The translations under genes were made by a program, and so were the position numbers. Source: CAMDKS01 sp964402975 (lineage in GTDB: Bacteria > Bdellovibrionota_B > Oligoflexia > Oligoflexales > RGVZ01). From it: DNA of 64,000 nt. The notes under the pieces were generated by a model. It was not told the origin of the DNA. It saw only the letters and a program-made list of their open reading frames with translations, and did no database searches. Shown one piece after another: positions 9,729-18,071 of this stretch (positions within the stretch are counted from its first letter, which is position 1; each line of letters starts with the position of its first letter). The stretch spans positions 85,205 to 149,204 of the forward strand of contig CAYOEM010000006.1 of the NCBI GenBank assembly GCA_964402975.1, in the 5' to 3' direction.

Positions 9729-10636
9729 ATCAAATCTCTCGCCTCGTTCTCGCGGCATGGCTAGCATTTAGGAATTGGGTAGAAGAGCCCATTGACCCTA
9801 GGCCCCTAGGTTTATTTAGGCTTTGGTTTGGTTTTTTGGCTCTATTGAACCTTCTACTTCTTTGGCCTGATATGGAGATGTGGTTTGGCAATCATGGCGT
9901 TATTCCACCAGAACTTCATCAACAACTCACGTCAACGTTTCGAATCCAAATATTTGCGCTGACTGGCTATAGTGATAATGCCATTCTGGTTATGAAAATT
10001 TTGGGTCTTGCGGGGGGGCTTGGTCTTGTTTTGGGTGTATTCCCCCGATCCTCGGCCTTTTGCATGTGGCTCGTTGCCAGTAGTTACGCTTGGCGTAACT
10101 CCGCCATTCTGCACTCAGGCGATAGCCTTATAAGAATTGGAAGCTTTTTTCTAATGTTCGCACGGTCGGACGCGGCTTTTAGTTTAACGTCTTTCTTTAG
10201 GAACGGTGGAGAGAAGAGTCGGTCGCATGTCAAATACAGTCTCGTATCTGCCTGGCCGCAAAGAATCCTGCAAATACAGCTATGTATTGTTTACCTGGCA
10301 GCCGCTCTCTGGAAGTTTAAAGGGGAGTCTTGGCGCCAAGGAACCGCAGTCGGCACCGTTCTCCAGCTGGGCGAGTTTGAGAGGTTTCCGATTCCTGACT
10401 TTATGCTGACGGCGACGGCCTCCATGATAGGCACCTATTTTACGCTAGGATTTGAGCTTTTATTTCCGTTTATGATCTGGATTCCCGTGTGCCGAGTCCC
10501 TTTTCTAGTGATGGGAATTCTTTTGCACGCCGGTTTGGAATGGAGTCTCAATATTCAAATGTTTCAGTGGGTCATCACTAGTTTTTACATTCTATTTATC
10601 CGAGTGGGTGATAAGTCAATAAAGACGGTTGCTTAA
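9725..10636 (+). CDS. HTTM-domain (vitamin K-dependent carboxylase-like) integral membrane protein
   Basis: This 303-residue multi-pass membrane protein matches the bacterial HTTM family, distantly related to the membrane domain of gamma-glutamyl carboxylase. Diagnostic features are the N-terminal PRPLGLFRLWFG entry segment, WFGNHGVIPPE in the first loop, and the LGLAGGLGLVLG helix. The helix with SYAWRNSAILHSGDSLIR follows, where a basic/His/Asp cluster is conserved in the family. The C-terminal membrane half contains LQIQLCIVYLAAALWKFKGESW, with its Lys-x-x-G-x-x-W motif. About eight hydrophobic segments are visible. The start is the ATG at 9725, overlapping the partner gene stop. It lacks the C-terminal luminal domain of the eukaryotic carboxylase, so carboxylation activity should not be assumed. 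Substrate is unknown. Confidence 0.82.
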   Translation: MNQISRLVLAAWLAFRNWVEEPIDPRPLGLFRLWFGFLALLNLLLLWPDMEMWFGNHGVIPPELHQQLTSTFRIQIFALTGYSDNAILVMKILGLAGGLGLVLGVFPRSSAFCMWLVASSYAWRNSAILHSGDSLIRIGSFFLMFARSDAAFSLTSFFRNGGEKSRSHVKYSLVSAWPQRILQIQLCIVYLAAALWKFKGESWRQGTAVGTVLQLGEFERFPIPDFMLTATASMIGTYFTLGFELLFPFMIWIPVCRVPFLVMGILLHAGLEWSLNIQMFQWVITSFYILFIRVGDKSIKTVA

Positions 10637-10711
10637 TGCCTTCTGAGTGGGCACACTTGTCGAGACGGAATCCAATATCCGCGGTCACATAAACAAGGGA
10701 CAATATTTTCT

Positions 10712-11872
10712 ATGGAACGCGAACTGTTTACCCCAAACCGACTATTTTGCCCTGGTCCCACACCATCACCTTGGCATATCAGACAAGCAGGACTGGACAC
10801 GGATGTTTATCACCGTAGTAAGGAATTCGAGGCGACCGTTAAAGCCTGTGTTGATCTTTTAAAGCCATTGTTTGGTACGAGCACATCTCCAGTCATATTT
10901 ACCGCATCCGGTACGGGTGCCATGGAATCTGTAGTGGTTAATCTCACCGAGCCAGGTGATGAAGTCATGACGGTTGTTGCCGGAAAGTTTGGCGAGCGCT
11001 GGCAAAAAATTAATGAGGCATACTCAAATAAAGTTTCCGTGATTCCAGTGGAGTGGGGTAAGGCTCCGACCGTCGCACAGGTCGAGTCAGCGTTTAAAAA
11101 GCATGCTTCGCCAAAAGTCTTTTTCATGCAGGCCAATGAGACGTCGACCGGTGCTAGATTTGATGTGCCCGCCATCTGTAAAGTCGTTAAAACATTATCT
11201 CCGGAAACACTGATTGTGGTTGACGCTATTTCATCTCTCGGCGCTCACCCCATCAACATGGACTCTCTGGGTATTGACGCAGTTACGGCGGGATCTCAGA
11301 AGGGTTTTGCTGTGCCTCCGGGACTTAGTTTTGTGGCTCTTTCTGACCGCGCGTGGGGACGCTTATCCTCGAGGTCAAAATTTTATTTTGATTTAGACAA
11401 AGAGCGTTTAGGGCAAGCAAATGGACGAACAGCTTGGACTCCAGCGGTCAGTTTAATTCAGTCTCTGCACGCGTCATTACAAGATATTCACCGGATCGGA
11501 GTTGAACAGTTCGCTGCGCATCATCAGCGCATGTCGCGGGCTTGCAGAGCGGCGGTGAAAGCGTTGGGGCTTGACTTGTTTGTGGAGGAACGTGCAGCCT
11601 CCGATGCTTTAACGGCAATCAAAGTCCCATCCGGTCTTGATGGAACTGCTATTTTGGTTCAAGCAAAATCCAAGTACGGAGCCATTATCTCTGGCGGCCA
11701 GGACGATTTGAAGGGGCGTATCATTCGGTTTAGTCACCTGGGTTTTGTTGGTCCGTTTATGATGATCGAAGGGCTTGCTGCTCTGGAGTTTGCTCTGGCC
11801 GATTGTGGTTATAAATTTAAAATTGGTTCAGGTGTTTCCGCCGCCATGGAAAGTCTAAGACAAAGTCTTTGA
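10712..11872 (+). CDS. class V PLP-dependent aminotransferase (alanine/serine-glyoxylate type)
   Basis: This 386-residue cytosolic enzyme belongs to fold-type I class V aminotransferases, close to alanine-glyoxylate / serine-pyruvate aminotransferases. It starts with FCPGPTPSP, the typical substrate-entry segment. It has the PLP phosphate-binding SGTGAME (about 66-72), NETSTG, the ring-stacking Asp in VVDAISSLGA, and the Schiff-base Lys187 in GSQKGF followed by VPPGLSF. Length matches the family. Exact amino donor and acceptor cannot be fixed from sequence; soluble-hydrogenase small-subunit-like and phosphoserine-type relatives share these motifs. The ATG at 10712 follows an AAGGGA at 10695-10700. 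It lies 75 bases after the HTTM gene and may be cotranscribed with it, although no functional link is evident. Confidence 0.85.
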   Translation: MERELFTPNRLFCPGPTPSPWHIRQAGLDTDVYHRSKEFEATVKACVDLLKPLFGTSTSPVIFTASGTGAMESVVVNLTEPGDEVMTVVAGKFGERWQKINEAYSNKVSVIPVEWGKAPTVAQVESAFKKHASPKVFFMQANETSTGARFDVPAICKVVKTLSPETLIVVDAISSLGAHPINMDSLGIDAVTAGSQKGFAVPPGLSFVALSDRAWGRLSSRSKFYFDLDKERLGQANGRTAWTPAVSLIQSLHASLQDIHRIGVEQFAAHHQRMSRACRAAVKALGLDLFVEERAASDALTAIKVPSGLDGTAILVQAKSKYGAIISGGQDDLKGRIIRFSHLGFVGPFMMIEGLAALEFALADCGYKFKIGSGVSAAMESLRQSL

Positions 11873-11944
11873 CTGAAATAATTGACAACACGCCTAGTGT
11901 CTGTGACCATGGCATAGAATCACTCAATGTCTAAAAGGGCTTTT

Positions 11945-12448
11945 ATGCGCGAGATAAAATCAGCTCTATTTATTCTTTGCTCCCTAATTCCTGCATCATG
12001 CGCTGTTTTGCATCATGTTCAGGTTGGTGAAGTCAACGATGATGAAAAATTCACTCTCAGACCTTTTGAAATAAAGGTTAGTGAAGACGGCGTTGATTTC
12101 GAAGAGGCTGGCAAAATTGCAAAGGCATTTACGGGTTCAAAAGCTGCAAAAAAAGACATAGACGGCGTTACGGATCTCATACAGTTATTTCAGCAGGGGC
12201 CTCGCACGGGTGTCCCTGTGTTCTCAGAAACGTATGCGCAGAATATTATTCACGATCTTTACAAGGAGTGTCCAACGGGACAGATCACAGGACTTGTTTC
12301 CATTCGTGAAATGCGAAAGTACCCGGTCATAAGTGGTGAGATCGTTAAGATCAAAGGCTACTGTATGATTGCCAAGGATGTAGCAGACGCGGTGCCCGGT
12401 GATAAAAGTCGTGGGAAGAATAAAAAGCAGAAGAAGGAGGCTATCTAG
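11945..12448 (+). CDS. small lipoprotein, first of three tandem paralogues
   Basis: The 167-residue protein has a lipoprotein signal ending in PASC (Cys19), then HHVQVGEV. It is the longest of three neighbouring related lipoproteins. A roughly 60-residue insertion rich in charged residues separates the conserved N-terminal (H)HVQV motif from the conserved C-terminal pattern C-P-T-G-Q-I-T-G-L...I-K-G-Y-C. The ATG at 11945 is preferred because AAAAGGG sits six bases upstream; an upstream ATG at 11927 lacks such a site. The tail is Lys-rich. The two conserved cysteines in the C-terminal module probably form a disulfide. The stop directly abuts the next gene. No family name recognised. Confidence 0.75.
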   Translation: MREIKSALFILCSLIPASCAVLHHVQVGEVNDDEKFTLRPFEIKVSEDGVDFEEAGKIAKAFTGSKAAKKDIDGVTDLIQLFQQGPRTGVPVFSETYAQNIIHDLYKECPTGQITGLVSIREMRKYPVISGEIVKIKGYCMIAKDVADAVPGDKSRGKNKKQKKEAI

Positions 12449-12760
12449 ATGTTCAGACGATTGATTCAACTTGGACTAATTATCCTTTGGACAGCTTCAT
12501 GTGTGCACGTTCAAAGCGTGTCGCTGACTCAAATACCGGAAAAGCGAACAAATAAGGTTAGAGCTTCTACTGAAAAGTGGATTTTCTTTGCCCTGAATTT
12601 CGACAACGATTATGTCGATAAACTTGGTGAGGAGATGAAGGAGCAGTGTGCCGGAGGACGAGTTCAGGGGATTTTGACTAAAGATGAAATGTATAACTAC
12701 TTTCTCGGTTTGGTGCTCAAGCGTAAAGTGACCGCGACCGGATACTGTAACAAAGCCTAG
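12449..12760 (+). CDS. small lipoprotein, second of three tandem paralogues
   Basis: This 103-residue protein has a lipobox TASC (Cys18) and a mature domain that begins with VHVQSV. It continues through a KVRASTEKWIFFALNFDNDYVDK segment and ends with C-A-G-G-R-V-Q-G-I...T-G-Y-C. It starts immediately after the previous stop codon, and the AAGGAGG that serves it lies inside the end of the upstream gene, so translation is coupled. The pattern of a short beta-rich domain with a terminal pair of cysteines is shared with both neighbours. Function is unknown; a small outer-membrane or periplasmic structural role is the most one can infer. Confidence 0.75.
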   Translation: MFRRLIQLGLIILWTASCVHVQSVSLTQIPEKRTNKVRASTEKWIFFALNFDNDYVDKLGEEMKEQCAGGRVQGILTKDEMYNYFLGLVLKRKVTATGYCNKA

Positions 12761-12776
12761 GTGGGGGACAAACGTC

Positions 12777-13094
12777 GTGAAACGTTTTTGGATTTTGATT
12801 GTCCTGTCATTTGCAACTTCGGGCTGTATGCACTCGATTCATCATGTGCACGTCAGTGATTTTGATCCGTACGCCGGTCAGGGGTCTGGTAAGATGGTAA
12901 AGGCTAAGACCGAACAGTTCGTGATCCTAGGTTTTACGTCCGATTCAAAATACGTCGATCAAGCCTATATGGATTTGCAGCAGAAGTGTAAACGCGGACG
13001 CCTTCAAGGTATTACCACTCAGTACAGTACCAGTCTTGGATTTTTTAGCTGGACCAATAAGATCCTGATGCAGGGCTTGTGTGTCAGTTCATAA
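12777..13094 (+). CDS. small lipoprotein, third of three tandem paralogues
   Basis: This 105-residue protein uses a GTG start behind GGTGGGGGA. The signal ends in TSGC (Cys17), followed by HSIHHVHVSDF, which matches the (H)HVQV motif of the two upstream genes. The middle segment KAKTEQFVILGFTSDSKYVD aligns with the second paralogue, and the C-terminal C-K-R-G-R-L-Q-G-I...M-Q-G-L-C repeats the shared two-Cys pattern. The general plan (signal, HHxHV, KT..F..LG, Cys-Gly motif, terminal Cys) recalls small Bor-like lipoproteins, but the similarity is too weak to name it. It is the last gene before the terminator at 13103. Confidence 0.75.
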   Translation: MKRFWILIVLSFATSGCMHSIHHVHVSDFDPYAGQGSGKMVKAKTEQFVILGFTSDSKYVDQAYMDLQQKCKRGRLQGITTQYSTSLGFFSWTNKILMQGLCVSS

Positions 13095-13102
13095 AATAAA
13101 AA

Positions 13103-13133
13103 CCGGGCGATAGAATTTGATCTGATCGCCCGG
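13103..13133. terminator. bidirectional Rho-independent terminator
   Basis: A perfect 9-bp GC-rich stem (CCGGGCGAT / ATCGCCCGG) with a 13-base loop sits between the convergent lipoprotein trio and the S41 protease gene. On the minus strand it is followed by a T-rich run (reverse complement of AAAATAAAAA at 13093-13102). On the plus strand it is followed by CTTTTATT. It can therefore serve both directions. Confidence 0.8.
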
Positions 13134-13160
13134 ACTAACTTTTATTGATATCTACTTTAA

Positions 13161-15689
13161 TTACTCGGTCTTAAGCCCAAGTTTGGTGATCTTCGGACCG
13201 TTCATATGCCAGTTTTCATCACTCATGAACTCGAATACGATTTCGACCTCTTTTAGACCGTCTACTGGTATTGCAAGTGTTTCGTCTGGTTTGATATCGG
13301 CAGTTCCCGACACAGATGCGACGTACTCTTCACGGCCAGTGTTAGGGTCGCGGACGATGATATTCACAAAGTCCATGTCATCTTCCGTATCCAACGTCAT
13401 GGCCAGATCAAGAAGGATATTCTCCTTGCCTGCGGTGTCCACGGTTGCAAACACTTGAGTGACAACATTTGGACTATATTTTGGACCTTTACCGACGCGA
13501 AGCGCCTTGCCCTTCACCTGCCAACCCTCTCCCGCTGGACCAGCCAACTGGATGGTATGCCAGTGTTCAAGATCATCTTTGAATTTTTCCTTTAGCTCCG
13601 TTTCAGCGTTGAGAGCATCTCCACGCCAGCGCACTTCGCGTACGACTCGAAACTGCACCGTATTATTCAATTTTCCGACCAGATGCAGAGGTTCCTCGGT
13701 CCAAGAGCCCTTGAGCTCGTCAATTTTTACCTCGACATCTTGTCCGTTCGTGTCGGCATGGTAGGTTGCTAGCACTTTGCCAGCTCGGACCACTTCTAAC
13801 GTGTCTACACCCTTGACGGTCTCGGTCCAAGTCGCAGATCGACCGTTTGACTGCTTTAAGGTTGAAGCAAGGGCGATAGAACTTTTGTAACGCGGGATAA
13901 GTCGATCAATGGCTTTATGAACTTCTCCCATCATCACACGCGACTCACCGCCTACTATATCTTCGGTAACATATCGAACCGTTACGTCGGATTTGACCCC
14001 TGCGTCTTCAATAAGCTCACCTTTGTTTTTTCCGACGCGGATAGTTTGACGCCAAGAGACGCGCATGCTCTGTTTTCCAGGCAGCTTCACGAATGGGTTC
14101 TCGCCCTCGGTTTGGTCAAAAATTTGTCTAAAGATGTCGTAGGACATCACGTTAGCACCGCCGGCACCGGTCGTGCTGTGGGTTCCAATCACTGTGGCTG
14201 CCGCATGGTCCTGCATGGCGGCCGCAAACAAGTCACAGGCGGAGTAACAGTTTGCGTCAGTCAGAACGACCACTGGCTTAAACCATACTTGTCCATAGCG
14301 ATTGGCCGCATCTTTTGATGTGATATTTCGAGGCTTGGTGTAGCGCGATTGGGTCGCCATACCGTCTTTAGCGTCTTGAGACCAACCATTATCCTTACCT
14401 TGGTTCGCTTTTAGAAATGTATCCAAGTTGAGCTGATTTGGCAGAAAGCGAACCGGCATGGTTTCGATATTGTTAGGAGTGAAAAGTTGGGTGAGTCCCT
14501 CGGCTAGAAGAATAAGTCCTCCGCCGTTGCCGCGCATGTCGATGATCAATGCCGCCGCACTTGGTTGGGCCTTCTCGAGTTGAAGACGTACCTGGTGGAT
14601 AACGCTGTCTGCCGACGCATCACCATCTGGCATGAAAGTTTCGAGATCAAACTTAGCGATTTTTCCCGCAGGCGTGTCTATCGTATAGAACTGTCCAACC
14701 GGGAGTGTTTCCTCGTTTGCAAATGGCGCAGCCTTCTCAGGAGCTACGAGGTCTTTATAAACGCGTACATTCGGATTTTCAGCGCGAAGCATCTCGCGCT
14801 TTACAGATGATAGACCTTTAGCTTCGGCATCAGCCTCATCTGCACATCCTGGAATGTTTACGGCTGCGAAATATTTTGTCTTAACTGTGTATTCTGCTCC
14901 GTCACGTTTGAGCGTATACGTGATGTCATCCTGTGACGGAATTGTGTTTTGAGCCAGTGACAGCAACGATAGATTGCGCAAAGCGCCTACAGTCATTGCG
15001 TCATCATTGGCGCCACCACTCGTTTTCTTCCCATCTTCGATCAGCTTGGAAGTTGACACACCGTTTATGGCAACTAGCTCGTCACCAGCTTTTACGCTCT
15101 CGGTCTCAGGTGTTTTGTCTTTTAAGAGGCGTGTTCTGTTTTTGACGATGACCTTGAGGCTTCCGTTATCGTAAACATCTGTAAACGCGAGCGGTGCAAG
15201 AGCGTAGCTACACCTAAGCGGCATAGGGGCAATGTAATTTGTATGATGGTCGTGAAGATCTAAAAATATCTTCTGCATGGCAGCATGAAAATCATCATCA
15301 TTCATGGTGCCTGCTCGCTTAACCATATCTTCGAGGCGCGGCACGGGGTCAGCTCCGGCGCCGAAATCTTTAATTTTAAGCTCACGGTGAACGTATAGAT
15401 CCTTCATCATCATCAGGGCTTGTTTTGCGACAAGCTCACGCTCGTCGGCCGTATAAGCCTTTGGCTTCAGATCACTACGTGCGTCCGCCAGAGGTCTGAT
15501 GTCGATTTCTTCTTCAGTAGCCGAAGCTGCCGAGGGGTTCAAAAGTGGCTTAAGCTTTTTAGTCGTAGCCAATGCCTGAGACGAGGAGATGGCTGGCATC
15601 AAAATCAACGACGCAATAATTAAGCCCCTTAAAGCGCCGATTGGCGTCGTGCTTTTGGTTATTAATGATTTGATCGTTGAGACGTTCAT
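13161..15689 (-). CDS. secreted S41-family (tail-specific protease-like) serine peptidase
   Basis: This 842-residue exported protein has an N-terminal signal (hydrophobic about 21-40). It is an S41 C-terminal-processing-peptidase relative. A helical region precedes a PDZ-like segment (about 165-275, with KAGDELVAING). The protease core then has IIDMRGNGGG (382-391) and the nucleophile region NCYSACDLFAAAM, with Ser483 as the likely catalytic residue. The conserved family Lys could not be identified with certainty. The length is about twice that of CtpA. Roughly 230 C-terminal residues form two beta-rich domains of unknown role, possibly a carbohydrate-binding-like fold. An AGGAG eight bases before the ATG supports the start. 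It is convergent with the lipoprotein trio and appears to be a single-gene unit. Substrate is unknown. Confidence 0.85.
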   Translation of the reverse strand: MNVSTIKSLITKSTTPIGALRGLIIASLILMPAISSSQALATTKKLKPLLNPSAASATEEEIDIRPLADARSDLKPKAYTADERELVAKQALMMMKDLYVHRELKIKDFGAGADPVPRLEDMVKRAGTMNDDDFHAAMQKIFLDLHDHHTNYIAPMPLRCSYALAPLAFTDVYDNGSLKVIVKNRTRLLKDKTPETESVKAGDELVAINGVSTSKLIEDGKKTSGGANDDAMTVGALRNLSLLSLAQNTIPSQDDITYTLKRDGAEYTVKTKYFAAVNIPGCADEADAEAKGLSSVKREMLRAENPNVRVYKDLVAPEKAAPFANEETLPVGQFYTIDTPAGKIAKFDLETFMPDGDASADSVIHQVRLQLEKAQPSAAALIIDMRGNGGGLILLAEGLTQLFTPNNIETMPVRFLPNQLNLDTFLKANQGKDNGWSQDAKDGMATQSRYTKPRNITSKDAANRYGQVWFKPVVVLTDANCYSACDLFAAAMQDHAAATVIGTHSTTGAGGANVMSYDIFRQIFDQTEGENPFVKLPGKQSMRVSWRQTIRVGKNKGELIEDAGVKSDVTVRYVTEDIVGGESRVMMGEVHKAIDRLIPRYKSSIALASTLKQSNGRSATWTETVKGVDTLEVVRAGKVLATYHADTNGQDVEVKIDELKGSWTEEPLHLVGKLNNTVQFRVVREVRWRGDALNAETELKEKFKDDLEHWHTIQLAGPAGEGWQVKGKALRVGKGPKYSPNVVTQVFATVDTAGKENILLDLAMTLDTEDDMDFVNIIVRDPNTGREEYVASVSGTADIKPDETLAIPVDGLKEVEIVFEFMSDENWHMNGPKITKLGLKTE

Positions 15690-15878
15690 GCCTGGACTCC
15701 TGTGCGCTAAATTAAGGCAGCTTGATAAAATTTCCCTTTAAATTCATGCCACTAGTCATCTTAAGTGGTGATCATATATTAGGCCCTATAGGTTTGGGTT
15801 TACCCCTTTTCTGGCCGCGGGTCCAATGATTTTTATAAGATTCTATTAAAATTAATATAAGTAATTGTAATCACAGAA

Positions 15879-17915
15879 TTAAGTATCAAGATGGGTTGTA
15901 TGGCAAGGTTGGGCAAACTGTGGATGGTTCACGATGGTTTCTTGCCAATCGGTATCGTGATCGGTGCAGCCAAATGGAGCTTTGGCATCACTGCGTTGCC
16001 AGCGATCAAGCCAAGACCTATCCAAAAGACTAAGGCCAGGCTCTGATTCCTTTGCTTTCGTAGTTAACGCAACAGTTGTCTCACTCTTCGGTCCAGTAGA
16101 CTGACCTTTTGCCACCGCGAAACCAGCCGCGAGCATGGCTGCGCGAATAGCGGTAGAGTTTGTGTAGGTGTAAATGAGGCAAGCCTCGTCTTTTAAGCAA
16201 TGATACATCTCTCGAAATGACGCAAGCGTCCACAGTGCTCCATCGGTTTTGAATGAAAACGGATCGAAAAAAACTAAATGAGCGGCGTCAGCCTCAAATT
16301 TTCTTTGCGCAAAATCTCCATCCAAGAGTATCCATTCGATCAATCCACACTTGCTGGTCCATTTTCCGTCTTTGACGAGCGTTTCAGGTCCACCATGTCG
16401 GAGGTGACGAAATAAGCCTCGGTGACCGAGGGCTAACTTTAGAGCGTCCATATCATTTTCAAAGCTGAAAATTTTCACTTTTCTGGGTCGGACATCAGCC
16501 GGTATGGACTCAATAGCGTTAATTGCAGCCATTGCATTTGCAGCAGAGCCAAGACCAACATCCCAAATCACGAGCGATTTTTCTTCGGCATTGCCTAGGC
16601 GTTCCAGGAGTCTTGATTGTTCTACGTAGAGCTCTCTGGCTTCCACTTCCGGGTTGTTAACTGAATGCATAACTTCGCCCGATTTTGTGCAACGGATTTT
16701 TCCAACCCCATCTTGGGCAACAACCTCGTATCGACCGCGGCTAAATCGATGGGCAAGTCGTTGATCCTTGGCTTTGATCACAGACTTCGGGCCGTAGCTG
16801 TCGTTGCCTGAGAGAATCTCCTGCTGCTCCTTGTAAAACGGCAGCCATGTATCCGCCAGTATGTGCTCCCGCATTTGCCGCGTCAGCTTCATATAATAAT
16901 GAATATTGTGGAGAGCCAGTAGTTGCCACGCCCTGGTGTCACGCACACGATTGATATGATAAAGATAAGCGAGCGAATAAGTCTGACATGTGTAGCAACT
17001 ACATCCGGGATCGAGTGGAGCGTCCATGTCTCGGTATATGCCGCGCCTGAGATCGCGCTTTCCCACGGTTGTAAATGTTACGCCCTGTTGGGCAAGACTG
17101 CTCGGCAGGATACAATCAAACATATCGACACCGCGGTGAACGGCCTCTAAAAGATCGAGAGGAGTGCCCACGCCCATGAGATATCGTGGTCGATCTTTTG
17201 GCAGAAGATCAGTTACAACAGCCGTGCAATCCTCTCTTTCGGCCCTCGATTCACCAACCGCAAGACCTCCGATAGCATAGCCGTCAAAGGGCATATCTGA
17301 TATGACCTTGGCGCTCTCGATTCGCAAATCTTCATAGCAAGCCCCTTGGACGATACCGAATAATGACTGCGGAGAATCACCTCGAGCCGCTAAACTTCTG
17401 AGAGCCCAGCGATGGGTTAATTCCATGGCGGCCTTAGCGAGTTGCTTCTCGACGGTTGATGGCACGCACTGATCAAGCACCATCATGATGTCAGAGCCGA
17501 TAAAGCGCTGAGTCTCAATGGACTTTTCTGGGCTTAGACAAATCGTTCGATTGTCGACGTAGGATTTGAAGTAGGCTCCCTCTTCTTTCATCACACGAGA
17601 ATTCGGTAGGCAGAAAATTTGAAACCCGCCGGAATCAGTTAAGACCGACCTGGGCCACTTCATAAAGTTATGTATGCCGCCGAATTGTTGAAAAATCTCA
17701 ACGCCCGGACGAAGAAGCAGGTGATACGTATTGGCCAACAAGACCTGGGCACCAGCCTCGATGAGATCCTCACGGCTTTGGCTTCTTACGGATGCGTGTG
17801 TTCCGACCGGCATGAAGGTGGGCGTCAGCACCTCGTTATGGAGGGTCTGAAACCGGGTCGCCCGCGCCCGAGAGCCAGAGGCTGTTTTTTCCAATGTAAA
17901 CCGAAGTCTTGACAT
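15879..17915 (-). CDS. tgt: tRNA-guanine transglycosylase fused to an MnmC-like methyltransferase domain
   Basis: The N-terminal about 370 residues are a TGT, which swaps guanine-34 for a 7-deazaguanine (preQ1) in GUN-anticodon tRNAs. Base-pocket residues are present: Asp94 in DSGGFQ, Asp148 in LDQC, Gln190 in GIVQG, GGLAVGE, and nucleophile Asp267 in MFDC. So are the zinc ligands Cys305, Cys307, Cys310 and His336. The loop after the nucleophile reads LPSSLAQQG instead of the usual LPTRxxRNG, so both anticodon-contact arginines are gone. Residues about 400-640 resemble the DUF752/MnmC methyltransferase domain: GEVMHSV, EARELY, the SAM loop WDVGLGSAAN, and FFDPFSFKTDGALWTLASF. The last 40 residues are unassigned. 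I chose the ATG at 17915, which matches the family N-terminus; an in-frame ATG at 17996 would add 27 residues. It is divergent from 18072. Confidence 0.88.
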   Translation of the reverse strand: MSRLRFTLEKTASGSRARATRFQTLHNEVLTPTFMPVGTHASVRSQSREDLIEAGAQVLLANTYHLLLRPGVEIFQQFGGIHNFMKWPRSVLTDSGGFQIFCLPNSRVMKEEGAYFKSYVDNRTICLSPEKSIETQRFIGSDIMMVLDQCVPSTVEKQLAKAAMELTHRWALRSLAARGDSPQSLFGIVQGACYEDLRIESAKVISDMPFDGYAIGGLAVGESRAEREDCTAVVTDLLPKDRPRYLMGVGTPLDLLEAVHRGVDMFDCILPSSLAQQGVTFTTVGKRDLRRGIYRDMDAPLDPGCSCYTCQTYSLAYLYHINRVRDTRAWQLLALHNIHYYMKLTRQMREHILADTWLPFYKEQQEILSGNDSYGPKSVIKAKDQRLAHRFSRGRYEVVAQDGVGKIRCTKSGEVMHSVNNPEVEARELYVEQSRLLERLGNAEEKSLVIWDVGLGSAANAMAAINAIESIPADVRPRKVKIFSFENDMDALKLALGHRGLFRHLRHGGPETLVKDGKWTSKCGLIEWILLDGDFAQRKFEADAAHLVFFDPFSFKTDGALWTLASFREMYHCLKDEACLIYTYTNSTAIRAAMLAAGFAVAKGQSTGPKSETTVALTTKAKESEPGLSLLDRSWLDRWQRSDAKAPFGCTDHDTDWQETIVNHPQFAQPCHTTHLDT

Positions 17916-18071
17916 AGAGGGGGCTTGGTCTACCAGCCGCCTCTGGCTTAGGCAATGGCTTTTGTAACCATCTAAAAACAATGAGGTAAATGCCAAGGCT
18001 TGGGTGCTAACGGGGAACTCCCGAGAATAACTAGGGGAACGACTCGTTTTGCATGGAGTACTGGATGGCCT

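Noticed and set aside
13183..15623. Several plus-strand open frames of 60-133 codons opposite the S41 protease gene
   Set aside because: They overlap a well-supported gene, have no family motifs or ribosome sites, and have composition typical of antisense shadows.
15879..17915. DpdA-type DNA 7-deazaguanine transferase instead of tRNA Tgt
   Set aside because: DpdA is found with other dpd genes and lacks the MnmC-like domain; no dpd or restriction genes are near, and the protein keeps standard Tgt zinc and pocket motifs.
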